64,000 nt of DNA, taken from Ruminiclostridium sp. (lineage in GTDB: Bacteria > Bacillota > Clostridia > Oscillospirales > Ruminococcaceae). The notes beneath the pieces were generated by a model, which saw nothing but the letters and a program-made list of their open reading frames with translations, was not told the origin of the DNA and searched no databases. Where the stretch lies: positions 1-64,000 of the forward strand of contig JAFPUE010000111.1 in assembly GCA_017395555.1 (NCBI GenBank). Direction: 5' to 3'. Positions 36,489-46,268 of the stretch are shown one piece after another; position 1 is the first letter of the stretch, and each line of letters opens with the position of its first letter. The translations under genes were made by a program, and so were the position numbers.

Positions 36489-39281
36489 ATGCTGGGATTT
36501 AACAATGAGTTCTATAAAAAACTGTTCTATTCGCTCGACAACAACTCCGTTCTTATGAAAGTCGAGAAGGACGGTACATATTACCCGGTGTGGTGCTCAA
36601 AGGAATTTACCGATATGATGGAGGGTACGTCGGAGGACTTCATCCGCCTTGAAACGGGCGGCACCATGAAGACAATCCACCCCGACGACAGAGACGCAGT
36701 CGCGTATCTGTTCAGACACCATATCACACGCGACGAAAAGAACACTCTCACCGTCCGCAAGCTCACCATTTCCGGGAAATGGATATGGGTCTGCATAAAC
36801 TATGCGTTCATAAACGACGGCGACGACGTTTACGCTTACTGCACATACTTCGATGTTACCGAGCTGAAGGAAAGTCAGGATCATGCGGTAGCTATGTACA
36901 ACGAGCTCAACAAGGAGCTCACCGCGCTTGCCGACAACAGTATGGCTGTGCTGCGCTTTAATCTCACCACCAATACCGTTGAGGAAGTACACGGGCGCGA
37001 TCTGTACTCTACCGACAGACCCGGCGAGTCGATAGACGAGCTGATGAAGACGCGCGTTGAGAATATGCCTATCGAGGCGGACAGACAGAGATTTATGGAG
37101 GTCTTCGATCTCGAAAAGCTCAGAGAGAACTGTTACAGCGGCGAGGCTGCCGTGTCGATCGTCCTTTTCTCGAAGCGTCAGTCCGGGCGGCAGTGCTTCA
37201 TACGCTACTCCGCTTCGGCACGAAAAGACCCGGAGACCGGTGATATCATCGTTCTCGGCTCCGAGACGGATTATAACTCCGAAAAGGTGACCGAGGTGCT
37301 CAATTCAAAGGTGCTCGCGAGCCAGTACGATATGGTAAGCTATGTCGTGAACGGCACATACGGCGTTGTCATAGGTGACCCGAAAAACGCGGGCGCGGGA
37401 AATATCTTCCCGAAGGAAAACAGCGGCTGGTATATGGACTATATCCGCGAGCAGGTAATTCCCGCCGCTTCCCCGAAGCACCACGACAAGGACGAGCTGC
37501 TTGATGCGCTTTCACCGGACACGGTGGAGAAAAAGCTCGAAGAAAGCGAGCCGTACACCTTTGACCTTATCTGCGATATAAACGGCGAGATCTACAACAA
37601 GCGCTTCGCGTTCTACACTATCGACAAGGAAACGAAATTCTATATCGTGCTGAAAAGCGATATGACCGACGTTATCAGAGAGCAGCAGGAGAGAAACGAC
37701 GCGCTCTCCCTCGCGCTTGAAGAAGCAAAGCAGGCGAATATCGCCAAGACCGCGTTCCTCTCGAATATGAGCCACGAAATACGAACGCCCATGAACGCGA
37801 TAATCGGTCTCGACAACATCGCCCTCAAAGAAAAAAATCTCTCACCGGAAACTCGCGAGCAGCTTGAAAAGATAAACGGCAGCGCAAAGCACCTGCTCGG
37901 ACTTATAAACGACATTCTCGATATGAGCCGTATCGAAAGCGGGCGTATGGTGCTGAAAAACGAGGAATTCCGCTTCGGCGCGATGCTCGATCAGATAAAC
38001 ACGATGATAAGCGGGCAGTGCCGCGACAAGGGGCTTAAATATGACTGCCGCGTAAACGGCGAGCTTGCCGACTACTATATCGGCGACAATATGAAGCTGA
38101 AGCAGGTGCTCATAAACATACTCGGCAATTCGGTGAAGTTCACACCCACGGGCGGCTCCGTTACGTTCATTGTGGAAAATGTCGCGCAGTACGGCGATCA
38201 ATGCTCGCTGCGGTTCATTATGCGCGATACCGGAATTGGCATGGACGAGGAATATATCCCGCGCCTGTTCGAGGCTTTCAGCCAGGAGGACGGTGCCACC
38301 ACGAACCAGTACGGCGGTACGGGTCTCGGTATGGCAATAACCAAAAACCTCGTGACCATGATGCACGGCAATATCTCTGTCAAGTCTAAAAAGGGCGAGG
38401 GCAGCGAGTTCACCGTGAATATCACGCTGAAAAAGTCGGACAGAAAAAACGATCCCGCAGGAACTATAAGACCGCAGGATATGAAGGTGCTTGTTATTGA
38501 CGACGAGCGAAACGACTGCGAGCACGCAAAGGATGTTCTCGAAGGGCTGGGGATTTCAGCCGATATCTGCATGAACGGCAGCGAGGCTGTCGAGCTCGTA
38601 AAGCTGGCGGCTGCGCGGCATGAGGCTTATGACCTTATTCTCGTCGATATGCGTATGCCGGAGCGTGACGGTATCGAGGTGACGCGAGACCTGCGCGATA
38701 TGATGGGCAGTGATTCCGCGATAATAATACTAACCGCTTACAACTGGGAGAACATAAAGGACGAGGCGATAAAATCCGGAGTTGACGGATTTATGGCAAA
38801 GCCGCTGCTGCCGGAGAATGTACTGACCGAATTTGAAAAAGCCGTAAACGCGAAGAAAAAATCCTCCGGGCAGAAAAAGCAGAAAGCCGATCTCAACGGC
38901 AAGCGGATACTGCTCGCGGAAGACGTTATGATAAACGCGGAGATAATGAAGAAGATACTGCGCATGAAGGGTATGACAGCCGATCACGCAGAGAACGGCA
39001 AGATCGTGACGGAGATGTTCGCGGCGAGCGCGGAGGGACAATACGACGCTATACTTATGGACGTGCGTATGCCGATAATGGACGGGCTTGCGGCAACCTC
39101 GGCGATACGCGCAATGGACAGAGCCGACGCGCACACGATACCGATAATCGCAATGACCGCGAACGCGTTTGATGAGGATGTTCAGCACTCGCTGCAGGCG
39201 GGAATGAACGCACACCTGTCAAAGCCTGTCGAACCGGACAAGCTCTACGCGACGCTGGAAGAATTGATAGCTGATAAATAA
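36489..39281 (+). CDS. Hybrid histidine kinase with PAS domain and two receivers
   Basis: 930 residues and no membrane helix, so a cytoplasmic sensor. An N-terminal PAS domain (about 15-130) is followed by a second PAS-like sensing region. The dimerisation/phosphoacceptor helix carries His429 in MSHEIRTPMNAI. The HATPase domain has the N box at about 545 and DTGIGM and GTGLGMAI glycine boxes. Two receiver domains follow with Asp720 (LVDMRMPE) and Asp858 (LMDVRMPIMDG). There is no DNA-binding output domain, and no partner histidine-phosphotransfer or regulator gene adjoins it. A terminator follows at once, so it is a single-gene unit. Signal and target are unknown. Confidence 0.9.
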   Translation: MLGFNNEFYKKLFYSLDNNSVLMKVEKDGTYYPVWCSKEFTDMMEGTSEDFIRLETGGTMKTIHPDDRDAVAYLFRHHITRDEKNTLTVRKLTISGKWIWVCINYAFINDGDDVYAYCTYFDVTELKESQDHAVAMYNELNKELTALADNSMAVLRFNLTTNTVEEVHGRDLYSTDRPGESIDELMKTRVENMPIEADRQRFMEVFDLEKLRENCYSGEAAVSIVLFSKRQSGRQCFIRYSASARKDPETGDIIVLGSETDYNSEKVTEVLNSKVLASQYDMVSYVVNGTYGVVIGDPKNAGAGNIFPKENSGWYMDYIREQVIPAASPKHHDKDELLDALSPDTVEKKLEESEPYTFDLICDINGEIYNKRFAFYTIDKETKFYIVLKSDMTDVIREQQERNDALSLALEEAKQANIAKTAFLSNMSHEIRTPMNAIIGLDNIALKEKNLSPETREQLEKINGSAKHLLGLINDILDMSRIESGRMVLKNEEFRFGAMLDQINTMISGQCRDKGLKYDCRVNGELADYYIGDNMKLKQVLINILGNSVKFTPTGGSVTFIVENVAQYGDQCSLRFIMRDTGIGMDEEYIPRLFEAFSQEDGATTNQYGGTGLGMAITKNLVTMMHGNISVKSKKGEGSEFTVNITLKKSDRKNDPAGTIRPQDMKVLVIDDERNDCEHAKDVLEGLGISADICMNGSEAVELVKLAAARHEAYDLILVDMRMPERDGIEVTRDLRDMMGSDSAIIILTAYNWENIKDEAIKSGVDGFMAKPLLPENVLTEFEKAVNAKKKSSGQKKQKADLNGKRILLAEDVMINAEIMKKILRMKGMTADHAENGKIVTEMFAASAEGQYDAILMDVRMPIMDGLAATSAIRAMDRADAHTIPIIAMTANAFDEDVQHSLQAGMNAHLSKPVEPDKLYATLEELIADK

Positions 39282-39301
39282 TGATCTGACATAATACAAA
39301 C

Positions 39302-39336
39302 AGCTTGCTGTGATTTCTCATAGCAAGCTTTTTTCT
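39302..39336 (+). terminator. Intrinsic terminator of the hybrid kinase gene
   Basis: Stem AGCTTGCTGTGA with TCATAGCAAGCT (one mismatch), TTTC loop, then TTTTTTCTTG. Confidence 0.88.
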
Positions 39337-39344
39337 TGTAATTA

Positions 39345-39490
39345 AAAAACGGAGTCTTTGCAAACCCCACTGCGTTTCTGTCTGCGGCTGCCCATAGAAG
39401 GGACTCTGAAATACTGCATTTATTTAGGGTGTCCAGCCCCCTTTTTTAAAGGGGGTTGGGGGGCGGCACCCCCTCTCCGAATTCTCCCGA
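39345..39490. repeat. Repeat pieces and GC hairpins between convergent units
   Basis: ACGGAGTCTTTGCAAACCCC is the inverted R4 word GGTTGGCAAAGACTCCGT with small changes; GCCCATAGAAGGGACTCTG is another R4 piece. CCCCCTTTTTTAAAGGGGG and GGGGGGCGGCACCCCCT are strong hairpins that could end the minus-strand operon. Non-coding. Confidence 0.55.
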
Positions 39491-39505
39491 AAATCTCAAC
39501 ACCTC

Positions 39506-40507
39506 TCAAGTTCTCTCGGCGCAGGACAGGAAGACGAAGTAGCTGGTGACGCCTTCGGGGAACTGCGAACGGCTGTAAGGGACGCTGCCGACGGTGAATG
39601 TGTTGCCGTTGTCGGCGGAGATCGTTTTGCCGCCGAGGAGGGCGGAGAGCCGGACGAATGTGCTGAGGCAGTACGGGGTATCAACATTCGAATTCGTGAA
39701 CGTTTCAATAAGTCCGGTGTTGCCGGAGAGAACGGCTTCGTTTGTTTCCTTGTCGTGGGCGTTTGCGTCGGGGGGTTCGAGATAATGCGAAAAATCTATC
39801 GAGAACGCAAACAGACAGCTCTTTTTCTGCGATATCTCATAAAGCAGCTTTGAAAGGCGCTGCGGTATATCCGCTCTTTCCTTCGGGGAAACAAGCAGAC
39901 AGGCAATCTTCGCGTCGGGGAGATAATACTTTATAAACGGGATATGCGATGAGGCGCTGTGGTCAAATTCCGTCATATAGTCGTCCTCGGCAGCGCCAAG
40001 CCCGGAGACGAACATCTGTGTTATCTCGGTGTCGGTTTCCGCAATGCCGAACGTGGTGCTTCGGCTCTTAAAGCTCGTGCAGAGCGGGTTCAGCGTGTCA
40101 TAATGCATGGGGGCTATAAGCACGACTGTCTCGATATCATCACGCGTTTCGGCAGCTGTGCGGTACATTCCCGCTATGAAATGCCCCGCGGCGAGATGAT
40201 GCGGAGCAACGCCGCACAGCACAGCACCGTCGGTATCGTAAACTTTGCTGCGCTCGTTGTACACATAGAAATCGCTGTCGTCGTAGTAAAGGCAGTCGAG
40301 CAGCTCACTGTGCGGGATATATCCCGCTGCCGTCCCGGTTGTTTCTTCCGGTGTGTTATCCTGTGATACCGTCACGGCAGTGTCAGTCGATACTATCGTA
40401 GTTTCTGCCGGCATTTCCGGTTCCGGCGCACTGTTTGCGCAGCCTGCGCAGACAGCCGCGGCGACAAGCACCGCGGCTGTGCGCAAAGCGTATTTAAGCC
40501 GCTTCAT
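39506..40507 (-). CDS. Memo-family protein, predicted lipoprotein
   Basis: 333 residues. A lipoprotein signal (TAAVLVAAAVCAGC, Cys about 22) is followed by a Thr/Glu-rich spacer and a Memo/AmmeMemoRadiSam-B domain: VAPHHLAAGHFIAGMY, VVLIAPMHYDTLNPLC, FSIDFSHYLEPPDANAHD and YCLSTFVRL. The His, His and Cys positions that hold the metal in human MEMO1 appear retained. Memo proteins are structurally related to non-haem dioxygenases; bacterial ones are usually cytoplasmic, so export is unusual. The ATG at 40507 lies inside the end of the macroglobulin gene (14-base overlap) after GGTGA, implying coupled translation. Confidence 0.82.
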   Translation of the reverse strand: MKRLKYALRTAAVLVAAAVCAGCANSAPEPEMPAETTIVSTDTAVTVSQDNTPEETTGTAAGYIPHSELLDCLYYDDSDFYVYNERSKVYDTDGAVLCGVAPHHLAAGHFIAGMYRTAAETRDDIETVVLIAPMHYDTLNPLCTSFKSRSTTFGIAETDTEITQMFVSGLGAAEDDYMTEFDHSASSHIPFIKYYLPDAKIACLLVSPKERADIPQRLSKLLYEISQKKSCLFAFSIDFSHYLEPPDANAHDKETNEAVLSGNTGLIETFTNSNVDTPYCLSTFVRLSALLGGKTISADNGNTFTVGSVPYSRSQFPEGVTSYFVFLSCAERT

Positions 40508-43500
40508 TCGATTCACCGACTGTTATCTCGCCTCTTGCGGACATTCCCCATTCATTGTCGGAGGAAGAATAACGATATACTACTGTCGGCTCCGTGACGT
40601 AGTTTCCTGCTGTGGAAACCGTAAAGGTGTACTGCGCGTTGCCGTTTTCGTCGGTATAAAGCCGCACGAGCTGACCCTTGTTGCTGCCGGTAAGTCTTCC
40701 GCAGGACGGAACGACATCATATACCGAGCAGTCAGGCGACGCGTGGATATGCACAGTTATCGTCTCGCCCACGGCGAATGTTCCTTCGTAGGATTTTGTC
40801 ACCTTTATCGACGGCGACGTTTCGTTGCGGTCAACTCTGCCGACATAATGAGATATCGTATATACCGCGCCGGACTGAACCTTGAAGTTCGCGTTCTCGA
40901 ACTGCTCTCTGCTGAATTCAAGGATCGTCGGGTGGTGGCGGTCGATCACTGCTGTCATCTTCTGTCCGTCGAGCTCGTAGGTGAATACCGCGTCTCCCTC
41001 AACATCGGGGATATAGTTTTCAAGGTAGATAACAAGCTCAAGAGCATAGCCGTTATAAACGTTCTGTCCGGACGTGAGATATCTTGCGAAATACTCCGCT
41101 TCCGGCAGATCGAGTATAGACGCCGTTATAAGCGCGGCCTTTGTGTAAGCCTGGCTCGCGTTGCCGCTCTCGTCCGGAACATACGCATAGATAGCTTCCG
41201 GATCGGTGTCGTTTACGACAACCTTGGGAACGCAGGTGATATACGCGTCAAATGCTGCCTGATAATCGCCGCAGTACGCAAGCGCTGCGGAAAGGTATAT
41301 CTTGTCGGTAGTATAGTCGGGGTTGTGCTCCTTTATATATTTCTTTACATCTGTGAGCACCGGTTCTCCGAGCGCCGCAAGTCCCATATAGTTTGCGGGA
41401 GCCTGATCTGCCGATCCGAGATTGTTTTCGAGCTCTTCCTTTGCCGCAGAGCTTACCGTTCCTGGCATTGCGGCGCACATAAGCGCGGTGAGGGTATTGC
41501 TCTTTTCAGACGCGGGAAGAAGTCTCGCATAGCCGTCCGCGGTTTCGTTCCCGAATTCAGCCGCGATCTCCTCGTCTGTCATATATCCGAGCTCCTTTGC
41601 TGCGTAAGCCGCGCCGAGACGCATATCGAGACTGTCTCCGCTGTACCGGAGAAGATCGCAAAGAAGCTGAGTATTGGACATATATTCCTTGTCGAAGAAG
41701 GCTATCGTTGCCGGCCACTTGGTGGGCGCGATGTGCTCCGAAAGCTCTTCGAGATCGCAGGAATTGTGGATATCCGTTTCGAGCAGGGTCTCGGCAACAT
41801 TCAGCGTCATTTCCATAGCGTCCTCGTTGCCGTCGTACTCCGCGCTGAACAGAACCTTGTATTCACCCGCGGGCAGCTTGCCGAAATTCGCGGTCTCCTG
41901 CTGCCCTATCTCTATTGTCTCGTCGGTGCCGCTTCCCGTGATGTTTACGGTTATCTTCTCGTTCGACGGCAGTCCCGCGCACTTCGCGCTCACCGCGATA
42001 TCGTCGCCCTCTATGAACTGCGTGTGCATTATCGGGGTGATGAAGAGCGGACGTGTTGCCACTACCGGCAGCTTTGAAGTTCCCGCGCACATTCTGTCCT
42101 CGTCGGTATCGTAGATCGCTATGAAGGTCGCTCTCCACGTCGTGAGGTTATCCGGCAGATATACCGCAAAGAACGCGTAGCCACGGTAATCTGTTTCGGC
42201 GGTGTCGAAATAAGCGGTATCCTTGAAGTCCTTTCTTATCGCTTCCGGACCGCCGCCGCCCTTTTCGCCCGCGCTGCCGTTGCCGGCAAAGTGCTGGATA
42301 TAGCTGATGTAGTCTTTCGCGGTGGGATAATACACATATCTGTACAGCTCGTCGAGCGGCTCAGCTTTCTGATCTGCGATAGCGAATGCCGCTTCGTCAA
42401 CGAAGCTGAGCAGTACCGTCGCGCCCTCTATCGGGGAACCGTTATCGTCAGTCGCTTTTACCGAAAGCACTACCTTATCTCCGGCATCGTACTTGTCACG
42501 ATCGGAGGAAGCGGTGAGCGTAATGCCGCGCTCTCTCGGATCGTAGATTATCGAGCTGCCGTATGCCTTATAGACGTGTCTGCCGTCAAAGTAAGCGCCG
42601 GTATATCTCGCGTCGGGTATGCAGTCCTTTGTCGCCTTGTATGTGAAGCTGCGGCTGTCGTTAAGCTCATGCACCTCGTAGGTTATGAGATCATTCTGAT
42701 ATACCGCGAACAGTACCTTGCCAGTGAAGCTGCTTTCGTTGTTGCTGCATTTAAGATCAAAGGTGATATTCTCGTCCTCGGAGAACGAAGTGTAAGTCGA
42801 GTAGCTGTTCGCTTCTCTTGTCGCGTCTGTCTGTGCGTCGAGACGATACACGAGGTTTTTCGATGAATCGTCATACCACATTGTGCCGCCGTCTTCGGTA
42901 AATACCATGAGACCGCTTTCCGAGCTGGGATACAAAAAGCTCTGGACAGTATGCCCGAGGCTGTCGGGATAGTAGATCTTTATGGTGTAGCCGCCTTTTT
43001 CGTTCATCGGAAGATCGGTAAACACAGCCTTGCCGTTCTCGGTGTCGGCATAGAACGGACCGAGCTCCTCCGACTTGTAATTGTATGTGTATATCCGTAC
43101 TGTCTTTTTCTCTATATAGTCGTAGTAGCTGCCTGTTTCGGTAGCTTCATTCCATGAATGATAAAGTTCAACCGTCACTCTTGAATCCGCAGACTTGCCC
43201 TTAAGGATATTATAGTCTCCGCCCCAGCGGTAATATCCGTCGTACTCTGTGGAAGCCATAAATTCGTCGATCTTGCCGAAGTCCATATCATAGAGCGATA
43301 CGGTCAGAGTGTTCGTATCGGCATCATACTCCGACTTGTCCATTCTGTCGCGCATGAACACGGGAACTCTTTCCTCGTAATTGCGGTAGTCGTTCTCCAC
43401 GCCGGTAAGGGTATAGCCGACATACGCAGTACCCATCTGCCAGCTCTCGTTTTCGCTGTCCTTTGCGGATATCCGGGCGGAAGCGCTGCCCGTTCCGTCC

Positions 43501-45533
43501 GTTTTCGGCATTTTGGGCGTGCTTTCGCCGAAGCTGTAATCGCTGTAACTGAATATGATACCCTCAGCGGGTGTACCCTCGTAGTACGATGCGTTTATAG
43601 TAACATCGAACGGTTCGAGCTGCGGCATTATGATGTATTCCGGAGTGTTTATCTCAACATCATAAGTGGGCTTCACATAATCCTCTATCTGTATGCTCCT
43701 GCTTATGATCGTGTCCTTGCCGCTTTTCAGCGTGATCGGGTTCCAGTACGTCTCAAGGTGAGCGTCGAGCTTGAACTTAGCGTTGAACGAGCCGTCCGGA
43801 TTAACGCTGACATTCTTCACCATGCTGTCGAGAGTGAGCGTGAGATCGTCCGGGAGCGGAGTGTCGTCCGACTTCGGAACGATAACTCCCCATACGTTCA
43901 CCGTGTCGTTGGGCAGATACGCCTGACGGTCCGTGAAGAGATACAGGTAGTACAGATCCTCGTAGATCACATCCTCCGCGTCGGAGAGAATGTAGCTGTC
44001 AATGTAGCGCGAGCCCTTGGCACCGATGTTGAGCACAGCTCTGCCGTGTTCGCCGCCTGTCTTTACATACGCGAGACCGTCGCTGCCCACAACACCGTCG
44101 TATTCCTTATCGCCGACAGTCATTGTTACCTTTGCGCCGGAAGCGGGCTGACCGGTCACGGTGTCGTTTACGAAGAATACGTTCTCCTCACCGAGACTCA
44201 GCGCGAATACAGAAACGGGAGATACCTGTATCATGTACTGGAGCGTGTAGGAATCACCGCCGTCGCCGGTAGTGATATCCGCGATATAATAGCCCTCCGC
44301 AAGATCGTCGGGCAGCATTATATAACTCGACTTTATATAAGAGTTTTCGTTTTCGCGCGTGAACGGAACTTCCTTCGACCTGAACACCTCGGTGAGTGCG
44401 GAAGTGTCGGTGACCGCGTCTGTCGTCCAGATGCTCTCCGCGCGCTCTTTCATTGCCGCGAAATAATCGTCGGAGCTGCCGAAGCGGTAGAGGTGCGTTT
44501 CAAATTCGCACTTGCGCAGATCTTCCGAGCAGTGAAGCTCGACGCAGGGCTGATCGCCTGGGATAAACGTCTCGGAAAATCCGCTCGACGTGCTTCCCGT
44601 CATCAGGAACGAGTGATCGCCGCCGTAGCTGTAAACGGATGTGCGGAACGAGAACTCATAGTCCTTTTCGAGAGCGCCGCCGTAAACCGACGGAAGTCCC
44701 GCCTTCAGCTTCACCGTATAGGCGGTGTTGCTTTTCAGGCCGTTATTCGGTACTATATAAAGCGTTCTGTCATTGACGCTGAAATCCACACTCGCGTCCG
44801 GCGTGATCTCGATAAAATCCTCAATGCCTTCAAGCATGGGCTTTGTCGTAAATTCTATCTCTACGCCGCTGTACTGGGAAATGCCGGTATAACCGTCATA
44901 GGGATACGTCGAGGAAACGTCGAAATTCTCTGCCGTGTGGAAAGCCCAGCTGTCACAGATATCGCCGTTGTCGTCCTCCGCCGTGAAGCGCACCATACTG
45001 CCCTTGTCGAACTCCGTGTTCGTTCTGAGCAGGTACGAGCCGTTGGCATCACGGGTGAGTGTGAACTCGCTCTTCGGTTCGAGATTCAGATGATCGCGCA
45101 GTACATCCTCGGAAACATCGTTGAAAAGGCTGATGCGGAATTCCGTATCCGCCGCTATCTCGCCTTCCGTGTAGCCTACCGCCTCGATGTCGGAGATTAT
45201 GCTGCTTCTCTTGCGTTCTCTGACGAACGGCAGAGTTTTTTTGTTCTCTTTCTCGGTGGTGACAACAGGCTCCGACGCCACGGTAACGGGCGCTTCGGCA
45301 GTAACGGCCGTTGTGCTCATCGGCGCAGTCGCAATACCGTTGTTCGTGAGCTTCGGTATGACCACAACGCCGGTAACCGCGGCAGCGGCAGCCGTCAACA
45401 CCGCAACTCCCACATACAGCGGACTTTTGTGATGTTTTGGTTTTTGTTCGCCGGCTTTTCTTTTCTCGTCGGCTTCTTCGATCAGATCGTTGTCTATCAT
45501 TCCGACAGCGTCCGACAGCTTTTCCTTTTTCAT
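40494..45533 (-). CDS. Membrane-anchored alpha-2-macroglobulin-like giant protein
   Basis: 1679 residues. A 39-residue charged cytoplasmic N-terminus (DAVGMIDNDLIEEADEKRK) is followed by one helix at about 40-60 and an outer part of about 1600 residues. That part has two Ig-like (Big_5) domains (about 75-270), macroglobulin domains (LYLFTDRQAYLPNDTVNVWG is the typical MG entry), and the alpha-2-macroglobulin core with LPDNLTTWRATF at about 1122. No CGEQ thioester motif is present, so covalent trapping is not expected. Its start overlaps the sigma-factor stop (ATGA). The N-terminus resembles short sigma-binding tails of anti-sigma proteins. A combined protease-sensing and anti-sigma role is my inference. 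Confidence 0.8.
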   Translation of the reverse strand: MKKEKLSDAVGMIDNDLIEEADEKRKAGEQKPKHHKSPLYVGVAVLTAAAAAVTGVVVIPKLTNNGIATAPMSTTAVTAEAPVTVASEPVVTTEKENKKTLPFVRERKRSSIISDIEAVGYTEGEIAADTEFRISLFNDVSEDVLRDHLNLEPKSEFTLTRDANGSYLLRTNTEFDKGSMVRFTAEDDNGDICDSWAFHTAENFDVSSTYPYDGYTGISQYSGVEIEFTTKPMLEGIEDFIEITPDASVDFSVNDRTLYIVPNNGLKSNTAYTVKLKAGLPSVYGGALEKDYEFSFRTSVYSYGGDHSFLMTGSTSSGFSETFIPGDQPCVELHCSEDLRKCEFETHLYRFGSSDDYFAAMKERAESIWTTDAVTDTSALTEVFRSKEVPFTRENENSYIKSSYIMLPDDLAEGYYIADITTGDGGDSYTLQYMIQVSPVSVFALSLGEENVFFVNDTVTGQPASGAKVTMTVGDKEYDGVVGSDGLAYVKTGGEHGRAVLNIGAKGSRYIDSYILSDAEDVIYEDLYYLYLFTDRQAYLPNDTVNVWGVIVPKSDDTPLPDDLTLTLDSMVKNVSVNPDGSFNAKFKLDAHLETYWNPITLKSGKDTIISRSIQIEDYVKPTYDVEINTPEYIIMPQLEPFDVTINASYYEGTPAEGIIFSYSDYSFGESTPKMPKTDGTGSASARISAKDSENESWQMGTAYVGYTLTGVENDYRNYEERVPVFMRDRMDKSEYDADTNTLTVSLYDMDFGKIDEFMASTEYDGYYRWGGDYNILKGKSADSRVTVELYHSWNEATETGSYYDYIEKKTVRIYTYNYKSEELGPFYADTENGKAVFTDLPMNEKGGYTIKIYYPDSLGHTVQSFLYPSSESGLMVFTEDGGTMWYDDSSKNLVYRLDAQTDATREANSYSTYTSFSEDENITFDLKCSNNESSFTGKVLFAVYQNDLITYEVHELNDSRSFTYKATKDCIPDARYTGAYFDGRHVYKAYGSSIIYDPRERGITLTASSDRDKYDAGDKVVLSVKATDDNGSPIEGATVLLSFVDEAAFAIADQKAEPLDELYRYVYYPTAKDYISYIQHFAGNGSAGEKGGGGPEAIRKDFKDTAYFDTAETDYRGYAFFAVYLPDNLTTWRATFIAIYDTDEDRMCAGTSKLPVVATRPLFITPIMHTQFIEGDDIAVSAKCAGLPSNEKITVNITGSGTDETIEIGQQETANFGKLPAGEYKVLFSAEYDGNEDAMEMTLNVAETLLETDIHNSCDLEELSEHIAPTKWPATIAFFDKEYMSNTQLLCDLLRYSGDSLDMRLGAAYAAKELGYMTDEEIAAEFGNETADGYARLLPASEKSNTLTALMCAAMPGTVSSAAKEELENNLGSADQAPANYMGLAALGEPVLTDVKKYIKEHNPDYTTDKIYLSAALAYCGDYQAAFDAYITCVPKVVVNDTDPEAIYAYVPDESGNASQAYTKAALITASILDLPEAEYFARYLTSGQNVYNGYALELVIYLENYIPDVEGDAVFTYELDGQKMTAVIDRHHPTILEFSREQFENANFKVQSGAVYTISHYVGRVDRNETSPSIKVTKSYEGTFAVGETITVHIHASPDCSVYDVVPSCGRLTGSNKGQLVRLYTDENGNAQYTFTVSTAGNYVTEPTVVYRYSSSDNEWGMSARGEITVGESNEAA

Positions 45534-46090
45534 ATATCTATACCGTCCTTTGTAAGATGTTCTTTAAGACCCTTTCTTGTGCGGAAAAGAGAGCTCTTGA
45601 TCTTCGACTCGCTCGCGCCGAAATATCCGGCGATGTCGGTTATCGAGTCGTTGTAGAAATATCTGCACACGAAAATAACGCGGGCTTCCTGCGGCAGAGT
45701 GCGCAGATAATCACTGATGCTTTTTGATATCATTCCCGATTCGGCAGCTCCCTCCACCGAATCGTCCCCGGAAACGCATTCCGAAAGCTCGTCGAGAGAC
45801 AACGCGTACTGCGAGCCTGCGCGGGACGCGGTATTTTTGCTCCTGAACAGGCTTATGGCGAGGTTTCTCGTTATCGCCGCGAGGTACGCGGACAGCTTCG
45901 CGGGTCTGTTCGGCGGGATAGACTCCCATGCCTTGAAATATGTATCGTTGACACATTCGCCGCAGTCCTCGTCGTTTGCGAGGATATTATAGGCGACGCG
46001 CCGCAGATACGTCCCGTACTTTGTCTGCGTTTCGGCAATGGCGGATTCATTGCGCTCCCAATACATTTCTACTATCTGTGTATCTTCCAT
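45530..46090 (-). CDS. ECF-type RNA polymerase sigma factor
   Basis: 186 residues with only regions 2 and 4. Region 2: YLRRVAYNILANDEDCGECVNDTYFKAWES and AYLAAITRNLAISLFR. Region 4: LPQEARVIFVCRYFYNDSITDIAGYFGASESKIKSSLFRTRKGL. It should direct polymerase to a small regulon, probably including envelope genes. The ATG at 46090 directly follows GGAGGAAGAA; upstream in-frame codons lie in the leader. The stop overlaps the start of the macroglobulin gene, the position where ECF operons usually encode the anti-sigma factor. Confidence 0.92.
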   Translation of the reverse strand: MEDTQIVEMYWERNESAIAETQTKYGTYLRRVAYNILANDEDCGECVNDTYFKAWESIPPNRPAKLSAYLAAITRNLAISLFRSKNTASRAGSQYALSLDELSECVSGDDSVEGAAESGMISKSISDYLRTLPQEARVIFVCRYFYNDSITDIAGYFGASESKIKSSLFRTRKGLKEHLTKDGIDI

Positions 46091-46211
46091 TTCTTCCTCC
46101 GGAGTTGTGACGAATTTCCGTCTCATAAATATAGACGCGGATTTACGAAAAAGGTTGCGGAAAAAAATAAAAAATTTTTGCAATTGACAGCAATTATTAT
46201 CAATTAAAGTT

Positions 46212-46240
46212 ATTATATCACATATTACGCGGTGCCGCAA
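46212..46240 (-). promoter_or_regulatory. Promoter of the ECF sigma operon
   Basis: Minus-strand TTGCGG and TATAAT with a 17-base spacer and TGTGA before the -10 box. A leader of about 115 bases follows, with an AATTGATAAT/TGTCAATT inverted pair and T-rich runs. No typical ECF -35 (GGAAC) is seen, so basal expression probably uses the housekeeping sigma factor. Confidence 0.7.
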
Positions 46241-46268
46241 TGCTTATAAAATAAATTTAACAAAATTA

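Noticed and set aside
43758..45656. Open frame of 632 codons antisense to the macroglobulin gene
   Set aside because: Shadow of a strongly supported gene on the other strand; no domain and no ribosome site.
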